Assembly (NCBI GenBank): GCA_026712715.1
Contig: JAPOPW010000024.1
Location: 229,492 to 293,491 of the forward strand
Length of the DNA stretch: 64,000 bases
DNA from: Immundisolibacterales bacterium
Lineage (GTDB): Bacteria > Pseudomonadota > Gammaproteobacteria > HK1
Reading direction: 5' to 3'
Shown here piece after piece: positions 9,000-19,855 of the stretch. A program made the translations under genes and the position numbers. The notes below the pieces were generated by a model. That model was not told where the DNA came from, searched no databases, and saw only the letters and a list, made by a program, of their open reading frames with translations. Within the stretch, counting starts at the first letter, position 1. Each line of letters opens with the position of its first letter.

Positions 9000-11456
9000 T
9001 CAGAAGAGCTGCTCGGTGGTCAGCGTCTCGAAGCTCGTGCCGAGAAAATGCAGTATCCCATCGGCGGCCGGCGCGAGCTGACGGTCCCGATAGTGTTCGT
9101 AGTCCGGCTTCGCGTCGAGCGCGTCGAGCGGCAGTGGACCGTTGGCGGTGACGACGTAGCTTACCCATGAGCCCGGAGTCGTCTGCCGGCGGGCGGCCTG
9201 GACATGGGGCGGGATGTTGCGGGTGTAGGCGTCGATCGGGCGGCGCAGGCGCTTGCGGTAGGCGAGCTCCCCGTCGAGCTCGCCAGCGAGAAGCGCGTCG
9301 TGCGTCGCCCGCACGTAGTCTTCGTACGGTTCGTCGACGAACACCTTCCGGTACAGCTCGCGCTGGAACCGGCGGGCGAGCGGGGTCCAGTCGGTGCGCA
9401 CCGTCTCGAGGCCCTTGAATACGAGCTCGGGGGCGCCGTCACGGTCGCGGACCAGGCCCGCGTATCGCTTCTTGGTCCCCCTGGAAGCTCCGCGCAGGGT
9501 GGGCATGAGGAACCGCTCGAACAGGGTCTCGAACTCGACCTCCAGGCACGACTCGAGGCGGTGCTCGCGGGCGAGGGTCGCGCCCCACCAGCCGTTCAGC
9601 CGCTCGGCGATCTCCGAGGCGGCCTCCCGCTCACCCCCGCGTGTTCCAAGCAGCACGAAGAGCGAGTCGGTGTCGCCGTAGATCACCTCGAAGCCCGCGT
9701 CCTCGATGAACGCCCGGCTCCTGCGAATGATCTCGTGCCCGCGCATCGTGATGCTGCTCGCAAGCCGCGGATCGAAGAACCGGCAGCCGCGGGCGCCGAG
9801 CACGCCGTAGAACGAGTTCATGAGGATCTTGACCGCATGCTGGAACGGCTGGTCGCCGGTGCGCTTCGCCTCCTCGCGGCGCTCCCAGAAGGTGGAGATG
9901 AGCTCGGGGAGAATTCCGCCCTCGCGCGCGTAGGTCGCCCCCGCGAACCCCGGCACGGGGTCCTCCCCGGGCTCGGCGAGGCCGAGGGGGTCGATGCGGA
10001 AGGTCCGGACGATGCTCGGATACAGGCTCTTGAAGTCGAGCAGGGCGACGTTGCGGTACAGCCCCGGGCGCGACTCGAGGACGTGGCCGCCCGGGCTCTC
10101 GCCGGCCGTCGAAGGGCTGGCTCCGATGTCCGGGGCGACCCGCCCGCGCCGGTGCAGGCGCGGCAGGTAGAGATGGTCGAAGGCGGCGACCGCCCCGCCG
10201 GTCCGGCCGAGGGCGAGGCCCGTGATGCGGCTGCGCTCCACCATGAAGTCGACCAGGCGCGTACGGTCGAAGATCTCCCGCACGAGGCGGCAGTCCTCGA
10301 GGTTGTAGGCCGCCAGGGAGAGGCGGTCGTTCTCGTAGAGCTCCCGGATCGCTTCGACCCGGTTCCGTTCGGGCGCAATGAGCTTGCCCCGGCCGAGGAG
10401 CTCGCGGGCCACCGCTCCGAGGCTCTCGTCCTCGAATCCCCAGAAGGCGGCCCGGTGCCCCTCGATGCCGTCGAGCACCACCCTTCCGGGGACCCGCGCG
10501 GTGGCCAGCGCGCCGTCGAGGACGCGGGCCCGCCCGGCGTCGCGGCCGAGCGCGAACTTCATGCGGTGGAGGCGGCAGCGTGCCTCCAGGAAGCGCAGAT
10601 CGAACCCCGTCACGTTCCAGCCGATGACGATGTCCGGGTCGTTCCGCGCCATCCACTCGAGGAAGGCGCGAAGGACGGCAGGCTCGTCCGCGAGCCGGTG
10701 GACCGGGCAAGGTTCGCCGCCGGTCGGGAGCCGGACGGAGCCGGGCGGCGCGCGCACGGCATCCGGATCCACCACGAACACCGCTTCTGCCCGCCGCTGC
10801 AGTGCACGGCCCGCCGTTCCCGTGACCGCCGTCGCAGCCGGCGCAGGGTCCCCTGGACCGGCACCGGCCCCCGATTGCGGCGTCGCCGGAGCTCCGGGCG
10901 TCACCTGCGCGGCCTCGCCCGGGGCGGCCCGCGCCGCGTCTGCGCTCACCGCGATCGACCAGAGCCGCTGTTCGCGGTCCTCGCCGTCGAGGCCCGAGGT
11001 CTCGATATCGAGGGAGACGATCCGAAGGTCCGGCCGCATCTCGCCCGGTCGTACCTTCGGGTCCAGGTACTCCAAGAATCCCGGCCGGCGCTGCGCGCGA
11101 CCATGGAACGTCACCGGTCCGGTCACGAAGCGTTCCATCAGGAAGCGATCGGCCGGTCTGACGTCGGACTCGAGAACCTCGATGCCGGGACGGTCACGAT
11201 ATCCGTCGAGCTCGCGCCGGGACCGAAAGTACAGGGCATCGACGGGGCGGCCGTCCAGCGCGGTGAGCGCGACCTGCCGCCGCCGGACCGAAGGGGGCGA
11301 GACCTGCGGGCGCGGGACGAAGCATATCGCCTCCTGCTCGCGGAGCACCGCCCGGACGGGACCCGCCGCGCCGCACGCCCACAGCACGATCTCGAGCCCG
11401 CGGGGGGTGTCCCGCCAGTCGCGGGTGAGCAGGAACGCTTCCACCGTCGATTCCAT
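9000..11456 (-). CDS. polB: DNA polymerase II (family B)
   Basis: This is a family-B replicative/repair polymerase, in E. coli induced by DNA damage and used for replication restart. The 818-residue product carries the 3'-5' exonuclease motifs DIETSG (about residue 152) and NVTGFDLRFLE. It also has polymerase motif A DFKSLYPSI (about residue 475), motif B KILMNSFYGVLG and motif C YGDTDSLFV (about residue 595). The length is slightly above E. coli PolB. The extra residues seem to be in an Ala/Pro-rich insertion between exonuclease motifs. ATG 11456 (MESTVEAFLLTRDW) matches the usual PolB N terminus. It is divergent from the ThDP-enzyme gene. No LexA box was recognised upstream. Confidence 0.96.
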   Translation of the reverse strand: MESTVEAFLLTRDWRDTPRGLEIVLWACGAAGPVRAVLREQEAICFVPRPQVSPPSVRRRQVALTALDGRPVDALYFRSRRELDGYRDRPGIEVLESDVRPADRFLMERFVTGPVTFHGRAQRRPGFLEYLDPKVRPGEMRPDLRIVSLDIETSGLDGEDREQRLWSIAVSADAARAAPGEAAQVTPGAPATPQSGAGAGPGDPAPAATAVTGTAGRALQRRAEAVFVVDPDAVRAPPGSVRLPTGGEPCPVHRLADEPAVLRAFLEWMARNDPDIVIGWNVTGFDLRFLEARCRLHRMKFALGRDAGRARVLDGALATARVPGRVVLDGIEGHRAAFWGFEDESLGAVARELLGRGKLIAPERNRVEAIRELYENDRLSLAAYNLEDCRLVREIFDRTRLVDFMVERSRITGLALGRTGGAVAAFDHLYLPRLHRRGRVAPDIGASPSTAGESPGGHVLESRPGLYRNVALLDFKSLYPSIVRTFRIDPLGLAEPGEDPVPGFAGATYAREGGILPELISTFWERREEAKRTGDQPFQHAVKILMNSFYGVLGARGCRFFDPRLASSITMRGHEIIRRSRAFIEDAGFEVIYGDTDSLFVLLGTRGGEREAASEIAERLNGWWGATLAREHRLESCLEVEFETLFERFLMPTLRGASRGTKKRYAGLVRDRDGAPELVFKGLETVRTDWTPLARRFQRELYRKVFVDEPYEDYVRATHDALLAGELDGELAYRKRLRRPIDAYTRNIPPHVQAARRQTTPGSWVSYVVTANGPLPLDALDAKPDYEHYRDRQLAPAADGILHFLGTSFETLTTEQLF

Positions 11457-11646
11457 CGCACCAATCGCTCCCTCCGGCTTCACGGGCACGGTTCGGCCGG
11501 GCTCGTCTGCGTGCGGGGGCGACTCCCGCAGGCGGCGCCCGAGAGCCGCGAGAGTACGTTGCGGCGGGTCTGCCGGACGCCCCGGCCCTCCCGTGGCGTT
11601 CGTGCGGGCTCGCCCGCGCGGTTCCATTGCGCATCCCGGCGAAAAC

Positions 11647-11652
11647 TATAAT
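11647..11652 (+). promoter_or_regulatory. Candidate -10 box for the ThDP enzyme gene
   Basis: A perfect TATAAT lies 42 bases upstream of the ATG at 11694, in the 237-base interval divergent with polB. No matching -35 box is convincing. Confidence 0.45.
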
Positions 11653-11693
11653 CGCGGATCTGGCACTCGATGGGCGGGAAGGAGACGCGGACG

Positions 11694-13379
11694 ATGTCGT
11701 CACGGACCTGGAGCGGACGCGAGATCGTGATGGAGACCCTGGTCGCCGAGGGAGTCGAGTACCTCTTCGGCAACCCCGGGACGACCGAGCTGCCGCTCAT
11801 GGACGCGCTGGAAGACTACCCCTCGATCCGGTACATCCTGACCCTCCAGGAAGCGATTGCGGTGTCCATGGCCGATGCCTGGGCGCAGGCGACGGGGCGG
11901 GTGGGGGTCGCCAACCTCCACGTCGGTCCCGGTCTCGGGAACGGCATGGGCTCGCTCTACAACGCCTGGGAAGGGCGGACCCCCCTCGTGGTGACCGCGG
12001 GCCAGCAGGACACCCGGTACCGCCTTCGCGAGCCCGTGCTGTGGCACGACCTGGTCGCGATGGCCGCGCCGGTCACGAAGTGGAGCGTGCAGGCGGAATC
12101 GGCCGTCGAGCTCCCCGAGCTCGTGCACCGGGCATTCAAGATCGCGCAGGACCCGCCGACCGGCCCGGTGTTCGTGGCCCTGCCGTTCAACGTGATGAAC
12201 GAGCGCACGGCGCGTGCGCCGATCCCGCCGTCACGCATCTGGCGCCGGGCGGGACCGGATCCCGAAGGGGTGGCGGAGGCCGCCCGCCTCGTGCTCGCCG
12301 CCGAGCGCCCGGTCGTGTTCGCCGGCGACCGGGTGGCGCAGAGCGGTGCCGCGGAGGAGCTCGTCGCGCTTGCCGAGCGGATCGGGGCGGACGTGTTCGG
12401 CGACGTCCTGCCGGTGCAGGTGAACGCGCCCTCGGGCCACCCCTGCGTACGTGCGCGCGGGTTCGGGGATCACGCCCAGGTACGGGCCGCGGCCGGCGAC
12501 GCGGATCTGGTGCTCCTCGTCGGCGGGGAGTTCTTCGAGGAGGTGTGGTACGTCGAGGACGCGCCGTTTCCGGAGGGTGCGCCGGTCATCCAGATTGACC
12601 CTTCCGCGCGCAATCTCGGTCGCAACCATCGACTCGACTGCGGGCTCTTCGCGGATCCGAAGCTCGCGCTCGCCGCCCTCGTCGATGCCGTCCGGGCGGG
12701 AGCGGACGCCGGGTACCGGGATCGGGCGGCCGCGCGCATGGAGGATATCCGGGACCGCAAGGCGCGCGAGACGGCGGCGCACCGCGCCCGGGTGGAACGC
12801 GCCGGCGCCGGCAACCGCCCAATGTCGGCCGCGCGAGCCATGCACGAGCTGGCGAACGCCGCCCCCGAAGGGGTGATCGTCGCCCGCGAAGCGATCACGG
12901 CGGACAGCGACCTTGGACGGAGCTTCGAGTTCCATGCTCCTGGGGATGCGATCGGCTCGCGGGGGGGCGGAATCGGGCAGGGGCTCCCGACCGGCGTCGG
13001 ACTCAAGCTCGCACGGCCGGACCGCCCGGTGCTCTGCGTGTCCGGGGACGGCTCCGCCCTCTACACCATCCAGGCCCTGTGGACCGCGGCCCATCATCGC
13101 GTCGCGGTGGTCTTCGTCATCCTCAACAACCGGGTCTACCGCATCCTCAAGTACAACATGAACCGCTTCCGGGCGGTCGCGGGGGTCGAGGGACGTGCCG
13201 GCTCGTACCGGCACCTCGACCTCACCGACCCGGACATCGACTACGTGTCGGTGGCGCGCGGATTCGGCATCGAGGGTTGCCGGGTGTCCGAGCCCGAGGA
13301 GGTCGGGTCGGCCGTGCGCGAGGCGTTCGCAAGCGGAGCGCCTCGCCTCATCGAGCTCCTGGTGGACGGTTCGGTCTAG
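11694..13379 (+). CDS. Thiamine-diphosphate-dependent decarboxylase, benzoylformate-decarboxylase-like
   Basis: This is a ThDP-dependent enzyme of the acetolactate synthase/benzoylformate decarboxylase superfamily (561 residues). The N-terminal pyrimidine-binding domain has the catalytic Glu motif GNPGTTELPLM, and NLHVGPGLGNGMGSLYNAW closely resembles benzoylformate decarboxylase. The C-terminal diphosphate-binding motif runs from GDGSALYTIQALW to the NN of ILNNRVYRIL. The serine usual after GNPG in benzoylformate decarboxylase is Thr here, and the second active-site His of that enzyme is not obvious. The substrate may therefore differ. ATG 11694 was chosen over ATG 11670 because an AAGGAG lies 10-15 bases upstream. 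No aromatic-catabolism genes flank it. Confidence 0.88.
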   Translation: MSSRTWSGREIVMETLVAEGVEYLFGNPGTTELPLMDALEDYPSIRYILTLQEAIAVSMADAWAQATGRVGVANLHVGPGLGNGMGSLYNAWEGRTPLVVTAGQQDTRYRLREPVLWHDLVAMAAPVTKWSVQAESAVELPELVHRAFKIAQDPPTGPVFVALPFNVMNERTARAPIPPSRIWRRAGPDPEGVAEAARLVLAAERPVVFAGDRVAQSGAAEELVALAERIGADVFGDVLPVQVNAPSGHPCVRARGFGDHAQVRAAAGDADLVLLVGGEFFEEVWYVEDAPFPEGAPVIQIDPSARNLGRNHRLDCGLFADPKLALAALVDAVRAGADAGYRDRAAARMEDIRDRKARETAAHRARVERAGAGNRPMSAARAMHELANAAPEGVIVAREAITADSDLGRSFEFHAPGDAIGSRGGGIGQGLPTGVGLKLARPDRPVLCVSGDGSALYTIQALWTAAHHRVAVVFVILNNRVYRILKYNMNRFRAVAGVEGRAGSYRHLDLTDPDIDYVSVARGFGIEGCRVSEPEEVGSAVREAFASGAPRLIELLVDGSV

Positions 13380-13417
13380 TGCGTCGCGGCGCGTCCGTTC
13401 GAGCCGGGAACCGTTCG

Positions 13418-14914
13418 ATGCGTCGCGCGCCGAGCGCGAGGGCCGCATGGGTGGGCGGACTCCGGAGGCGGCCCGGGGCCTGGTCCGCGCTCCTGGCCCT
13501 GTTCCTGTCGGGCCCGGCGCCGGGGGCGGTGGCGGGCGGGTTGCCGAAGCCGGTGGTCGAGGCCCTGCAGCACCATCGCCTGCCCGCGGATTCGCTCAGC
13601 GTCTGGGTGCGGGACGTCGCGGCGGAAGAGCCGCTCGTCGACCATCGCGCCGACGTCGCCCGCAACCCGGCGTCGACGATCAAGCTCCTCACCACGCTCG
13701 CGGCGCTCGAGGTGCTCGGCCCGGCCTACCGGTGGAAGACCGATGTCCACGTGACCGGCCCGGTCCGGGATGGTCGGCTCGAGGGCGATCTCGTGGTTGT
13801 CGGAAGCGGGGACCCCTTGCTCGTGGTGGAGCAGCTCTGGCGGATGCTCGCGGCGGTGCGGGCGCGGGGCCTGGAGGAGGTCGCGGGCCGTCTCGTCATC
13901 GACAACACCCGATTCTCGGTGGACGCCGAGCCGCCGCCGGGGGAATTCGACGGCAAGCCGTACCGCGCCTACAACGCGCCGCCCGACGCGCTCCTCGTCA
14001 ACTTCAACTCCCTCGACATGGTCTTCGAGCCGGGGGAAGGCGGAGCACGCGTGTGGACCGAGCCTGCCGTCGCCGGTCTCCCGGTACGGAATCGAATCGC
14101 TTCGACGACGGGCGGTTGCGGGCGGCGCGTGCTGCGCTTCGCGGTGTCCGGCCCCGTGGCGGCCGACGCGCCGCCCGACGTCGCGTTGCCTGCCGTCACC
14201 GTGTCGGGCCGGTTCCCGCGCGGATGCCGGCGCTGGTCGTTCCCGCGCTCGGTCCTGCCCCCGGTCCGCTTCGCGGACGGCGTGCTCCGCGCCCTGTGGA
14301 CGCAGATGGGCGGGCGCATCGAAGGAGGGCTCGCGATCGAGCCCTTGCCCGCCGGGGCGGTCCGCTGGCACCGGCACCGCTCCCCCTCGCTGGCGTACGT
14401 CGTGCGCGGAATCAACAAGTACAGCAACAACGTGATGGCGCGCAACCTGCTGCTCACCCTCGGGGCGGAGCGCTACGGTCCGCCCGGCACGACTGCGAAG
14501 GGCCGCCGCGCGGTGGGCGCGTGGCTCGGGCGACGCGGGATCGAAGCGTCGCGGGTTCGCCTCGTGAACGGCTCCGGACTCGCTCGCGAGACCCGGATTT
14601 CCGCCCGCACCCTCGGGCAGGTCCTCCTCGCGGGAGAGCGCAGTCCGTTCCAGCCGGAGTTCGCGGGATCGCTGCCGCTAGCCTCCCTGGACGGAACCAT
14701 GCGCTCGCGGCTCTCCCGCAACGCGATGGCGGCGCGAGCCCGGATCAAGACCGGCCTGCTCGACGGGGTGCGGTCCATGGCCGGCTTCGTGCGCACCGCG
14801 GGCGGACGGACCCTCGCGGTGGTTGCGCTCCAGGAGCATCGCGGGGTCCACCGGGGCGGGCGGGGGACCGCGGTCCAGGATGCGCTTCTCGGCTGGCTCC
14901 TCGACCGGAAGTAG
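13418..14914 (+). CDS. dacB: D-alanyl-D-alanine carboxypeptidase/endopeptidase (PBP4 family)
   Basis: This is a periplasmic penicillin-binding protein of peptidase family S13 that trims or cleaves peptidoglycan peptide cross-links. Its 498 residues include an N-terminal signal-like segment (ALLALFLSGPAPGAVAG). The active-site motifs are STIK (SxxK), YSNN (SxN) and IKTG (KTG near the C terminus). The length is close to E. coli DacB. An in-frame GTG at 13379, overlapping the stop codon of the upstream gene, could start translation earlier. The ATG gives the more usual signal peptide. It is convergent with torT, with 117 bases between the ends. Confidence 0.92.
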   Translation: MRRAPSARAAWVGGLRRRPGAWSALLALFLSGPAPGAVAGGLPKPVVEALQHHRLPADSLSVWVRDVAAEEPLVDHRADVARNPASTIKLLTTLAALEVLGPAYRWKTDVHVTGPVRDGRLEGDLVVVGSGDPLLVVEQLWRMLAAVRARGLEEVAGRLVIDNTRFSVDAEPPPGEFDGKPYRAYNAPPDALLVNFNSLDMVFEPGEGGARVWTEPAVAGLPVRNRIASTTGGCGRRVLRFAVSGPVAADAPPDVALPAVTVSGRFPRGCRRWSFPRSVLPPVRFADGVLRALWTQMGGRIEGGLAIEPLPAGAVRWHRHRSPSLAYVVRGINKYSNNVMARNLLLTLGAERYGPPGTTAKGRRAVGAWLGRRGIEASRVRLVNGSGLARETRISARTLGQVLLAGERSPFQPEFAGSLPLASLDGTMRSRLSRNAMAARARIKTGLLDGVRSMAGFVRTAGGRTLAVVALQEHRGVHRGGRGTAVQDALLGWLLDRK

Positions 14915-15031
14915 CGCGGGAGTCGCCCCGCCCGGCGAGGACTCGGGGCACGCGCATGTCGCGCATGCGCACACGTGCCTCACGCCCCGTCGCACGGTCG
15001 CCGGGCGCGGTGGCGACGGGCTCGGGGAACC

Positions 15032-16171
15032 CTATTCGACGATGAACCTGGGCGTGAACCAGGCCGGAGCGAGGGAGGTCCCGGTGCCGAGCTCGTCCAC
15101 GTTCTCGAGGTCCACGAGCCTGATCGCGGGTCCCAGATGAATGAGGTCGAGCCTGCCTTCGAGCAGCCGAACCGCCTGCTCGATGCCCAGGCGGCCCTGA
15201 ACGACCGGAAAGTCCGTCGGGGCGGCCTGGATGCGGCGGCGCTTGATGCCGCGGTAAACCGCATGGGTGAAGTAGTCGGCAAGGATCCGGATCCGACCCA
15301 GCAGTCCGCGGGCGCGAAGCGCGCTGACCGCCATTTCGGCGGTTACCGCGCTGCCGACGATGTAGTCCACGTCGGGCCTCTCCTCGATCGCCTCTTCCAG
15401 CAGGATGAGCTGGATTTCTCTACCGGTGTCCCCGTACTTGGTGACGACGATCTCGGCCGAGCTCTCCTGCAGGGCCTCTCGAAAGCCCGCTTCGACGAAC
15501 GGCACCCAGCCCGACCCTTCGGGACCGGGAAACCACGCGACCTTGACCGGCGCCGATCCCTCGGGGTGCCGGCGCGCCAGGTATTCCCCGATGCTGCTTC
15601 CCATGATCGTCCAGGAGACTCCGGTCTTGGCGCTGATGCCGCGATCCGCGATGTCGTTGACCACCGCGGTCACCGGAAGGCGCCGGGCGATCTCGAGCAC
15701 CGTCGGGGTCAGACCCTCGAAGCTCACGGTGCCGACCACGAGAATGTCGGTCCCGGAGGCGGTGCATTCGCGGATCTGGGCGCTCTGGCGCGCGAGGTTG
15801 GGATACCCGCCGGCTTCCACCACCTGCAGCGCGACCCCCAGGCGTTCGGCCTCGAGCACCATGCCGTAGTTGACGCTCAGCCAGTACGAATCCTTGAGGT
15901 GGGGATAGGAGGCGCATATCCGCCACTTCTTCGTCGCCCTTGCGAGAGGTTCGTAGCTCACCGGACGGGACGGACTCGAGTAGTCGTACGGTACCTCCCA
16001 GGTCTCGAGCTCCCAGACCGGCTCCTGCGCGCCGGCGCCGAATGCCGGGGCCATGCAGGCGAGCGCGGCCGCCAACCACGTCGCGAGTCGTCGTGCCGCC
16101 CTCCCAACGCAGGCGCGACACGGGATAGACTCGCCGTCGAGCCTTGGTGTCGTCTCGATGAAGCTAGGCAT
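15032..16171 (-). CDS. torT: TorT-like periplasmic TMAO sensor protein
   Basis: TorT is a periplasmic binding-protein-fold sensor that binds TMAO and presents it to the TorS kinase. This product has a hydrophobic export segment ([19 protein letters not shown]) followed by a TorT/LacI-type periplasmic domain. Segments such as [17 protein letters not shown] and [19 protein letters not shown] fit the family. The gene is divergent from torS. The ATG at 16171 would overlap the torS start codon by 14 bases, which leaves no room for a conventional promoter. The true start may therefore be lower, for example a TTG at 16075 just before the hydrophobic segment. The family call rests on sequence pattern plus torS/torR next door. 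Confidence 0.82.
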   Translation of the reverse strand: MPSFIETTPRLDGESIPCRACVGRAARRLATWLAAALACMAPAFGAGAQEPVWELETWEVPYDYSSPSRPVSYEPLARATKKWRICASYPHLKDSYWLSVNYGMVLEAERLGVALQVVEAGGYPNLARQSAQIRECTASGTDILVVGTVSFEGLTPTVLEIARRLPVTAVVNDIADRGISAKTGVSWTIMGSSIGEYLARRHPEGSAPVKVAWFPGPEGSGWVPFVEAGFREALQESSAEIVVTKYGDTGREIQLILLEEAIEERPDVDYIVGSAVTAEMAVSALRARGLLGRIRILADYFTHAVYRGIKRRRIQAAPTDFPVVQGRLGIEQAVRLLEGRLDLIHLGPAIRLVDLENVDELGTGTSLAPAWFTPRFIVE

Positions 16172-19136
16172 CGCCACCAGACTGTTTCTCGCCTTTGCCG
16201 GGATCGCCGCGCTGTCCCTGGCTTCCGGCGGTGTCGGATGGTTGATTCTCAACGACGTGGAAACCGCTCAGACGACGATCGTCGAGCGGGCCATGCCGGC
16301 GGTGTCCGACGCCCGCCTGGCCGCGGAGATTGCCGGACGCATTGTCGCACGCAGCCCCCGCCTCACCAGTGCGACGACGGAGACGGAACGCGAGACCGAG
16401 TCCGCTGCCCTGTTCGAGCTTGCCGAACGGCTCCGGCAGGCCCTCGACCGCAATGTCGAGTACGGCTATTCCGACACCGAGCTCGAGACGTTGCGAGCGA
16501 CCGCCGAGCGGCTGCGCGAAAACCTGGGCGCACAGAACGCACTGGTGGCCGCCCGGATCGACGCCGACGGGCGTCTGACCCACGCCGTCGCACAATCGCT
16601 CGAAGCGGCCCAGGGGCTGTCCGACCTGTCCGAGACCCTGGTCTCCAACGCGGCCGCCGGCACCACCGCGGTGATTTCCAATCTCTACGAGCTGGTGGAA
16701 TCCCAGGACCGCATCGAGGAGAGCCTGGACGCGCTCGATCGGCTGTACGAAGAGGACGTGTTCCTGATGGAACGCATGTTCGAGCTGCGCCTGCGAGCGT
16801 CCCAGGTCGGCCTGCTGCTCAACCAGCTCTCGCGGGCCGGGACCGGCGACGAAGTAGCGTGGATCGAGGACGCGCTCGGCCGGAACCTGCGGATACTCGA
16901 GCGTCGGGTGCGCGGGATTTCCGATCCGGTTCGTCTGCGACAGGCCCGGGGTCTGCTGCAGACGCTGCTGCGCTCCAATGCCGCCGGTCCGGACAACGTG
17001 TTCGGCCTGCGGCGGAGGGTGCTGGAGCTCGACGCCGGAATCGAGACCCTCACCGCAAGCAACCGCGCGCTCTCCGAATCGCTCGGCGACTTCATCGTGG
17101 AGCTGGTCGAGGAGTCGCAGCAGCTCGCCGAGAAGGCCGCGCAGGGAGCGACCGAGGCAGTGGACGCGGGGCTCCTCACCCTGCTCCTCCAGACCGTGGT
17201 GGTGCTCGCGGTGGCGGGACTCATCCTCTGGCTGTACGTCCAGCGCAACGTCATCGCGCGGCTCGAGTCCCTGGCGCTCGTCATGCGCAAGCTCGCGCAG
17301 GGCGACCTCGACGTGGAGGTGCGGACCAGCGGCCGTGACGAGCTGTCGGAGATGGCGGACACGGTCAAGGTGTTCCGGGAGCAAGGGCTCGTCAAGCGCG
17401 AGCTCGAACGCGAGCGCGAGCGCACGGAAGCGGAGCTGCGGCGGCACAAGAGCGAGCTCGAGGTCCTGGTCACGGAACGCACGGCGCAGCTTTCCGATGC
17501 CAATGCCCGGCTGCGGATCGCGGTGGACAGCCACGCGCGGGCCCGCGAACGGGCCGAGAGCGCCAATCGGGCGAAGAGCGAGTTCCTCGCGGCCATGAGC
17601 CACGAGATCCGAACCCCCATGAACGGCATCCTCGGAATGCTGCGCATCGTTGGCGACAGCGCTCTCACGGACGACCAGCGGGCCCGGCTCGCCGTCATCC
17701 AGTCTTCGAGCCAGACGCTGCTCGGCATCCTCAACGACATTCTCGACTACTCGAAGATCGAGACGGGGGAGATCCTCCTCGAGCCACGGGATTTCGATCT
17801 GCGTCAGCTCGTCGAGGACATTCAGGCGCTGATGCGGTTCCGGGCCAACGAGAAGGGACTGAGGCTCGAGACCCGGATCGCCGCCGACGTCCCCGAGTTC
17901 GTCAGGGGAGACGCCGGCAAGCTCAGCCAGGTTCTGCTGAATCTCATCGGCAACGGGCTCAAGTTCACGGAGCAGGGGAGAGTCGCACTGTCGATCGGGA
18001 AGGCGGGCGAGCTGTCCGATGGAGACGTGACCCTGCGTTTCGAGATCGAGGACACCGGCCCGGGGATTCCCCTCGACGAGCAACCGCGACTGTTCGAGCC
18101 CTTCTATCAAGTCGATCCGCGCAGATCCCGCGGGCACGGCGGCACGGGTCTCGGTCTCGCGATTTCGAACCGGCTGGTCGAGGCGATGGGCGGCACGCTC
18201 TCGGTCTCGAGCGAGCCGGGCAGGGGGAGCCGCTTCTTCTTCGACGCGAGGATGGACGAGGGAGACGGGGGCGCCATCGCCGAGGCCGGGCTCGAGCTTC
18301 CATTCAGCCATCCCGAGCTGGGCGTTCTGTCCGTGCTGGTCGTCGAGGACAACGAGATCAACGCGATTGTGGTGGAAGGGTTCCTCGAGCACATGGGGCA
18401 CGAGGTGAAGGCCGTCGCCAGCGGAGAAGCGGCGGTCGAGACGATCGGGAGCGAGTCGTTCGACGTCGTCCTGATGGACATCTCCCTGCCGGGCATCGAC
18501 GGGGTGGAAGCGACCAGGCGCATTCGCAACCTGGACCGTTCCGCCCTGCGCGAGCTGCCGATAATCGCCATGTCGGCGCATGTGTTCCAGAATGAAATCT
18601 CCCACGTCCTCGATGCCGGGATGGACGCCTTCGTCGGCAAGCCGGTGTCTCCGGAACGTCTGGCCGAAGCGCTCGCGCAAGTCGTGTTGCGCCGCAAGCG
18701 CGGGGTCGTCGTGCCGGTGGGGCACGTGCTCGAAGATGGCCGCCACGTCGTGCTCAATCGCAGTGTTCTCGATGACGACTACATGATTCTCGGTCCGGAC
18801 AAGACCGGCCGCATGGTGGACTCGTTCTTCGACGGAGCCGTTCGCAAGGTGGAGCAGCTCGCTCATGCGGTGGCGAGCGGGGACTGGTCCACGGTCGCCT
18901 TCATCGCCCACAACCTGAAGGGCAGCGCGGCCAGTCTGGGCCTGAGCGCGCTCGAGAATCGCGCCCAGGGTCTCGAGGCGCGCGCGAGGCAGGAGGAGGG
19001 TGCCGAGATCGCGCGCGATCTCGACTCGTTCATGGACCTGTTCGAAACGTCGATTGCGGAACTGCGCGCCTATTGGACGACCCTGGACGGACCGCAGCAG
19101 GCTCAGCGCCCGGAGACCTCGGCGGCGAACATGTAG
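16158..19136 (+). CDS. torS: TorS-like hybrid sensor histidine kinase
   Basis: This is a membrane-bound tripartite phosphorelay kinase that responds to the TorT-TMAO complex. Its 992 residues start with a transmembrane helix ([20 protein letters not shown]) and a long helical periplasmic sensor region. A second transmembrane helix ([19 protein letters not shown]) and a HAMP segment follow. The HisKA motif [11 protein letters not shown] is near residue 480, followed by the HATPase motifs ([21 protein letters not shown]). A receiver domain ([10 protein letters not shown] near 727, phospho-Asp in [10 protein letters not shown]) and a C-terminal HPt domain ([10 protein letters not shown] near 917) complete the relay. 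The ATG at 16158 leads straight into the first membrane helix. The 3' end overlaps torR by 34 bases, tail to tail. Confidence 0.93.
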   Translation: MKLGIATRLFLAFAGIAALSLASGGVGWLILNDVETAQTTIVERAMPAVSDARLAAEIAGRIVARSPRLTSATTETERETESAALFELAERLRQALDRNVEYGYSDTELETLRATAERLRENLGAQNALVAARIDADGRLTHAVAQSLEAAQGLSDLSETLVSNAAAGTTAVISNLYELVESQDRIEESLDALDRLYEEDVFLMERMFELRLRASQVGLLLNQLSRAGTGDEVAWIEDALGRNLRILERRVRGISDPVRLRQARGLLQTLLRSNAAGPDNVFGLRRRVLELDAGIETLTASNRALSESLGDFIVELVEESQQLAEKAAQGATEAVDAGLLTLLLQTVVVLAVAGLILWLYVQRNVIARLESLALVMRKLAQGDLDVEVRTSGRDELSEMADTVKVFREQGLVKRELERERERTEAELRRHKSELEVLVTERTAQLSDANARLRIAVDSHARARERAESANRAKSEFLAAMSHEIRTPMNGILGMLRIVGDSALTDDQRARLAVIQSSSQTLLGILNDILDYSKIETGEILLEPRDFDLRQLVEDIQALMRFRANEKGLRLETRIAADVPEFVRGDAGKLSQVLLNLIGNGLKFTEQGRVALSIGKAGELSDGDVTLRFEIEDTGPGIPLDEQPRLFEPFYQVDPRRSRGHGGTGLGLAISNRLVEAMGGTLSVSSEPGRGSRFFFDARMDEGDGGAIAEAGLELPFSHPELGVLSVLVVEDNEINAIVVEGFLEHMGHEVKAVASGEAAVETIGSESFDVVLMDISLPGIDGVEATRRIRNLDRSALRELPIIAMSAHVFQNEISHVLDAGMDAFVGKPVSPERLAEALAQVVLRRKRGVVVPVGHVLEDGRHVVLNRSVLDDDYMILGPDKTGRMVDSFFDGAVRKVEQLAHAVASGDWSTVAFIAHNLKGSAASLGLSALENRAQGLEARARQEEGAEIARDLDSFMDLFETSIAELRAYWTTLDGPQQAQRPETSAANM

Positions 19137-19855
19137 CCTTCTCCGTGAACGGTGATGATGAGCTCCGGCGACTGCGGATCGGTCTCCAGCTTCTGGCGCA
19201 GCCTTCGGACCAGCACGTCCACCGTCCGGTCTCCCGGGTCCCAGGAACGGTGGGTGATGCAACCGAGCAGCCGCTCCCGGGTCAGTACGGTTCCCGGGTG
19301 TGCGATCATTGCATTCAGGAGCTCGAACTCCGCCCGGGTGAGCGCGACCCGGTCGCCCTTGGAGGTCACCAGCCGGCGCGAACGGATGTCGAAGCGCCAC
19401 CCTGCGAACGCCTTCGACTCGGACGTCGCCGGGGTGCGGGCCGTCGTCCGGCGCAGCAGCGTCTTGACCCGGGCCAGGAGCTCGCGCGGATTGAACGGCT
19501 TGGTGACGTAGTCGTCGGCCCCGATCTCGAGCCCCACGATCCGGTCGACATCATCGGTGCGGCCGGTCACGAGGATGATGCCTACATCGGAATGCGCACG
19601 AATGAACCGGGTGAGGTCCAGACCGTCCTCGCCCGGCAGGTTGATGTCGAGGAGCACGAGATCCACCGGGTCGCGGTGCATGACCTCGCGCAGCCCTTCG
19701 CCATCAATCGCCTCGCTTACCCGGTGGCCGGCCGTTTCCAGATAACCCGCGAGCTTCGTCCGGGCGACTTCGTCGTCCTCGACAATCAGTACATGGGTCG
19801 AGTCGCCCGCCAATTTCAGAAGGTCCCGGTCATGCACGTCCAACGTTTGTAGCAT
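19103..19855 (-). CDS. torR: TorR-like OmpR-family response regulator
   Basis: This is the DNA-binding partner of TorS, 250 residues long. The receiver domain shows the acidic pair in [12 protein letters not shown], the phospho-acceptor Asp in [13 protein letters not shown] and the conserved Lys in [13 protein letters not shown]. The C-terminal winged helix ends with the typical [14 protein letters not shown] and [10 protein letters not shown] segments. The ATG at 19855 lacks a clear ribosome-binding site and gives a ~20-residue extension relative to typical TorR, so a lower start such as GTG 19837 is possible. It is transcribed away from the TMAO-type transporter operon, and the shared intergenic region holds repeats that may be its binding sites. 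Confidence 0.92.
   Translation of the reverse strand: MLQTLDVHDRDLLKLAGDSTHVLIVEDDEVARTKLAGYLETAGHRVSEAIDGEGLREVMHRDPVDLVLLDINLPGEDGLDLTRFIRAHSDVGIILVTGRTDDVDRIVGLEIGADDYVTKPFNPRELLARVKTLLRRTTARTPATSESKAFAGWRFDIRSRRLVTSKGDRVALTRAEFELLNAMIAHPGTVLTRERLLGCITHRSWDPGDRTVDVLVRRLRQKLETDPQSPELIITVHGEGYMFAAEVSGR

Noticed and set aside
16164..19400. Long minus-strand open frame opposite torS
   Set aside because: It lies antisense to a gene with complete kinase motifs; its composition is that of a mirror frame.
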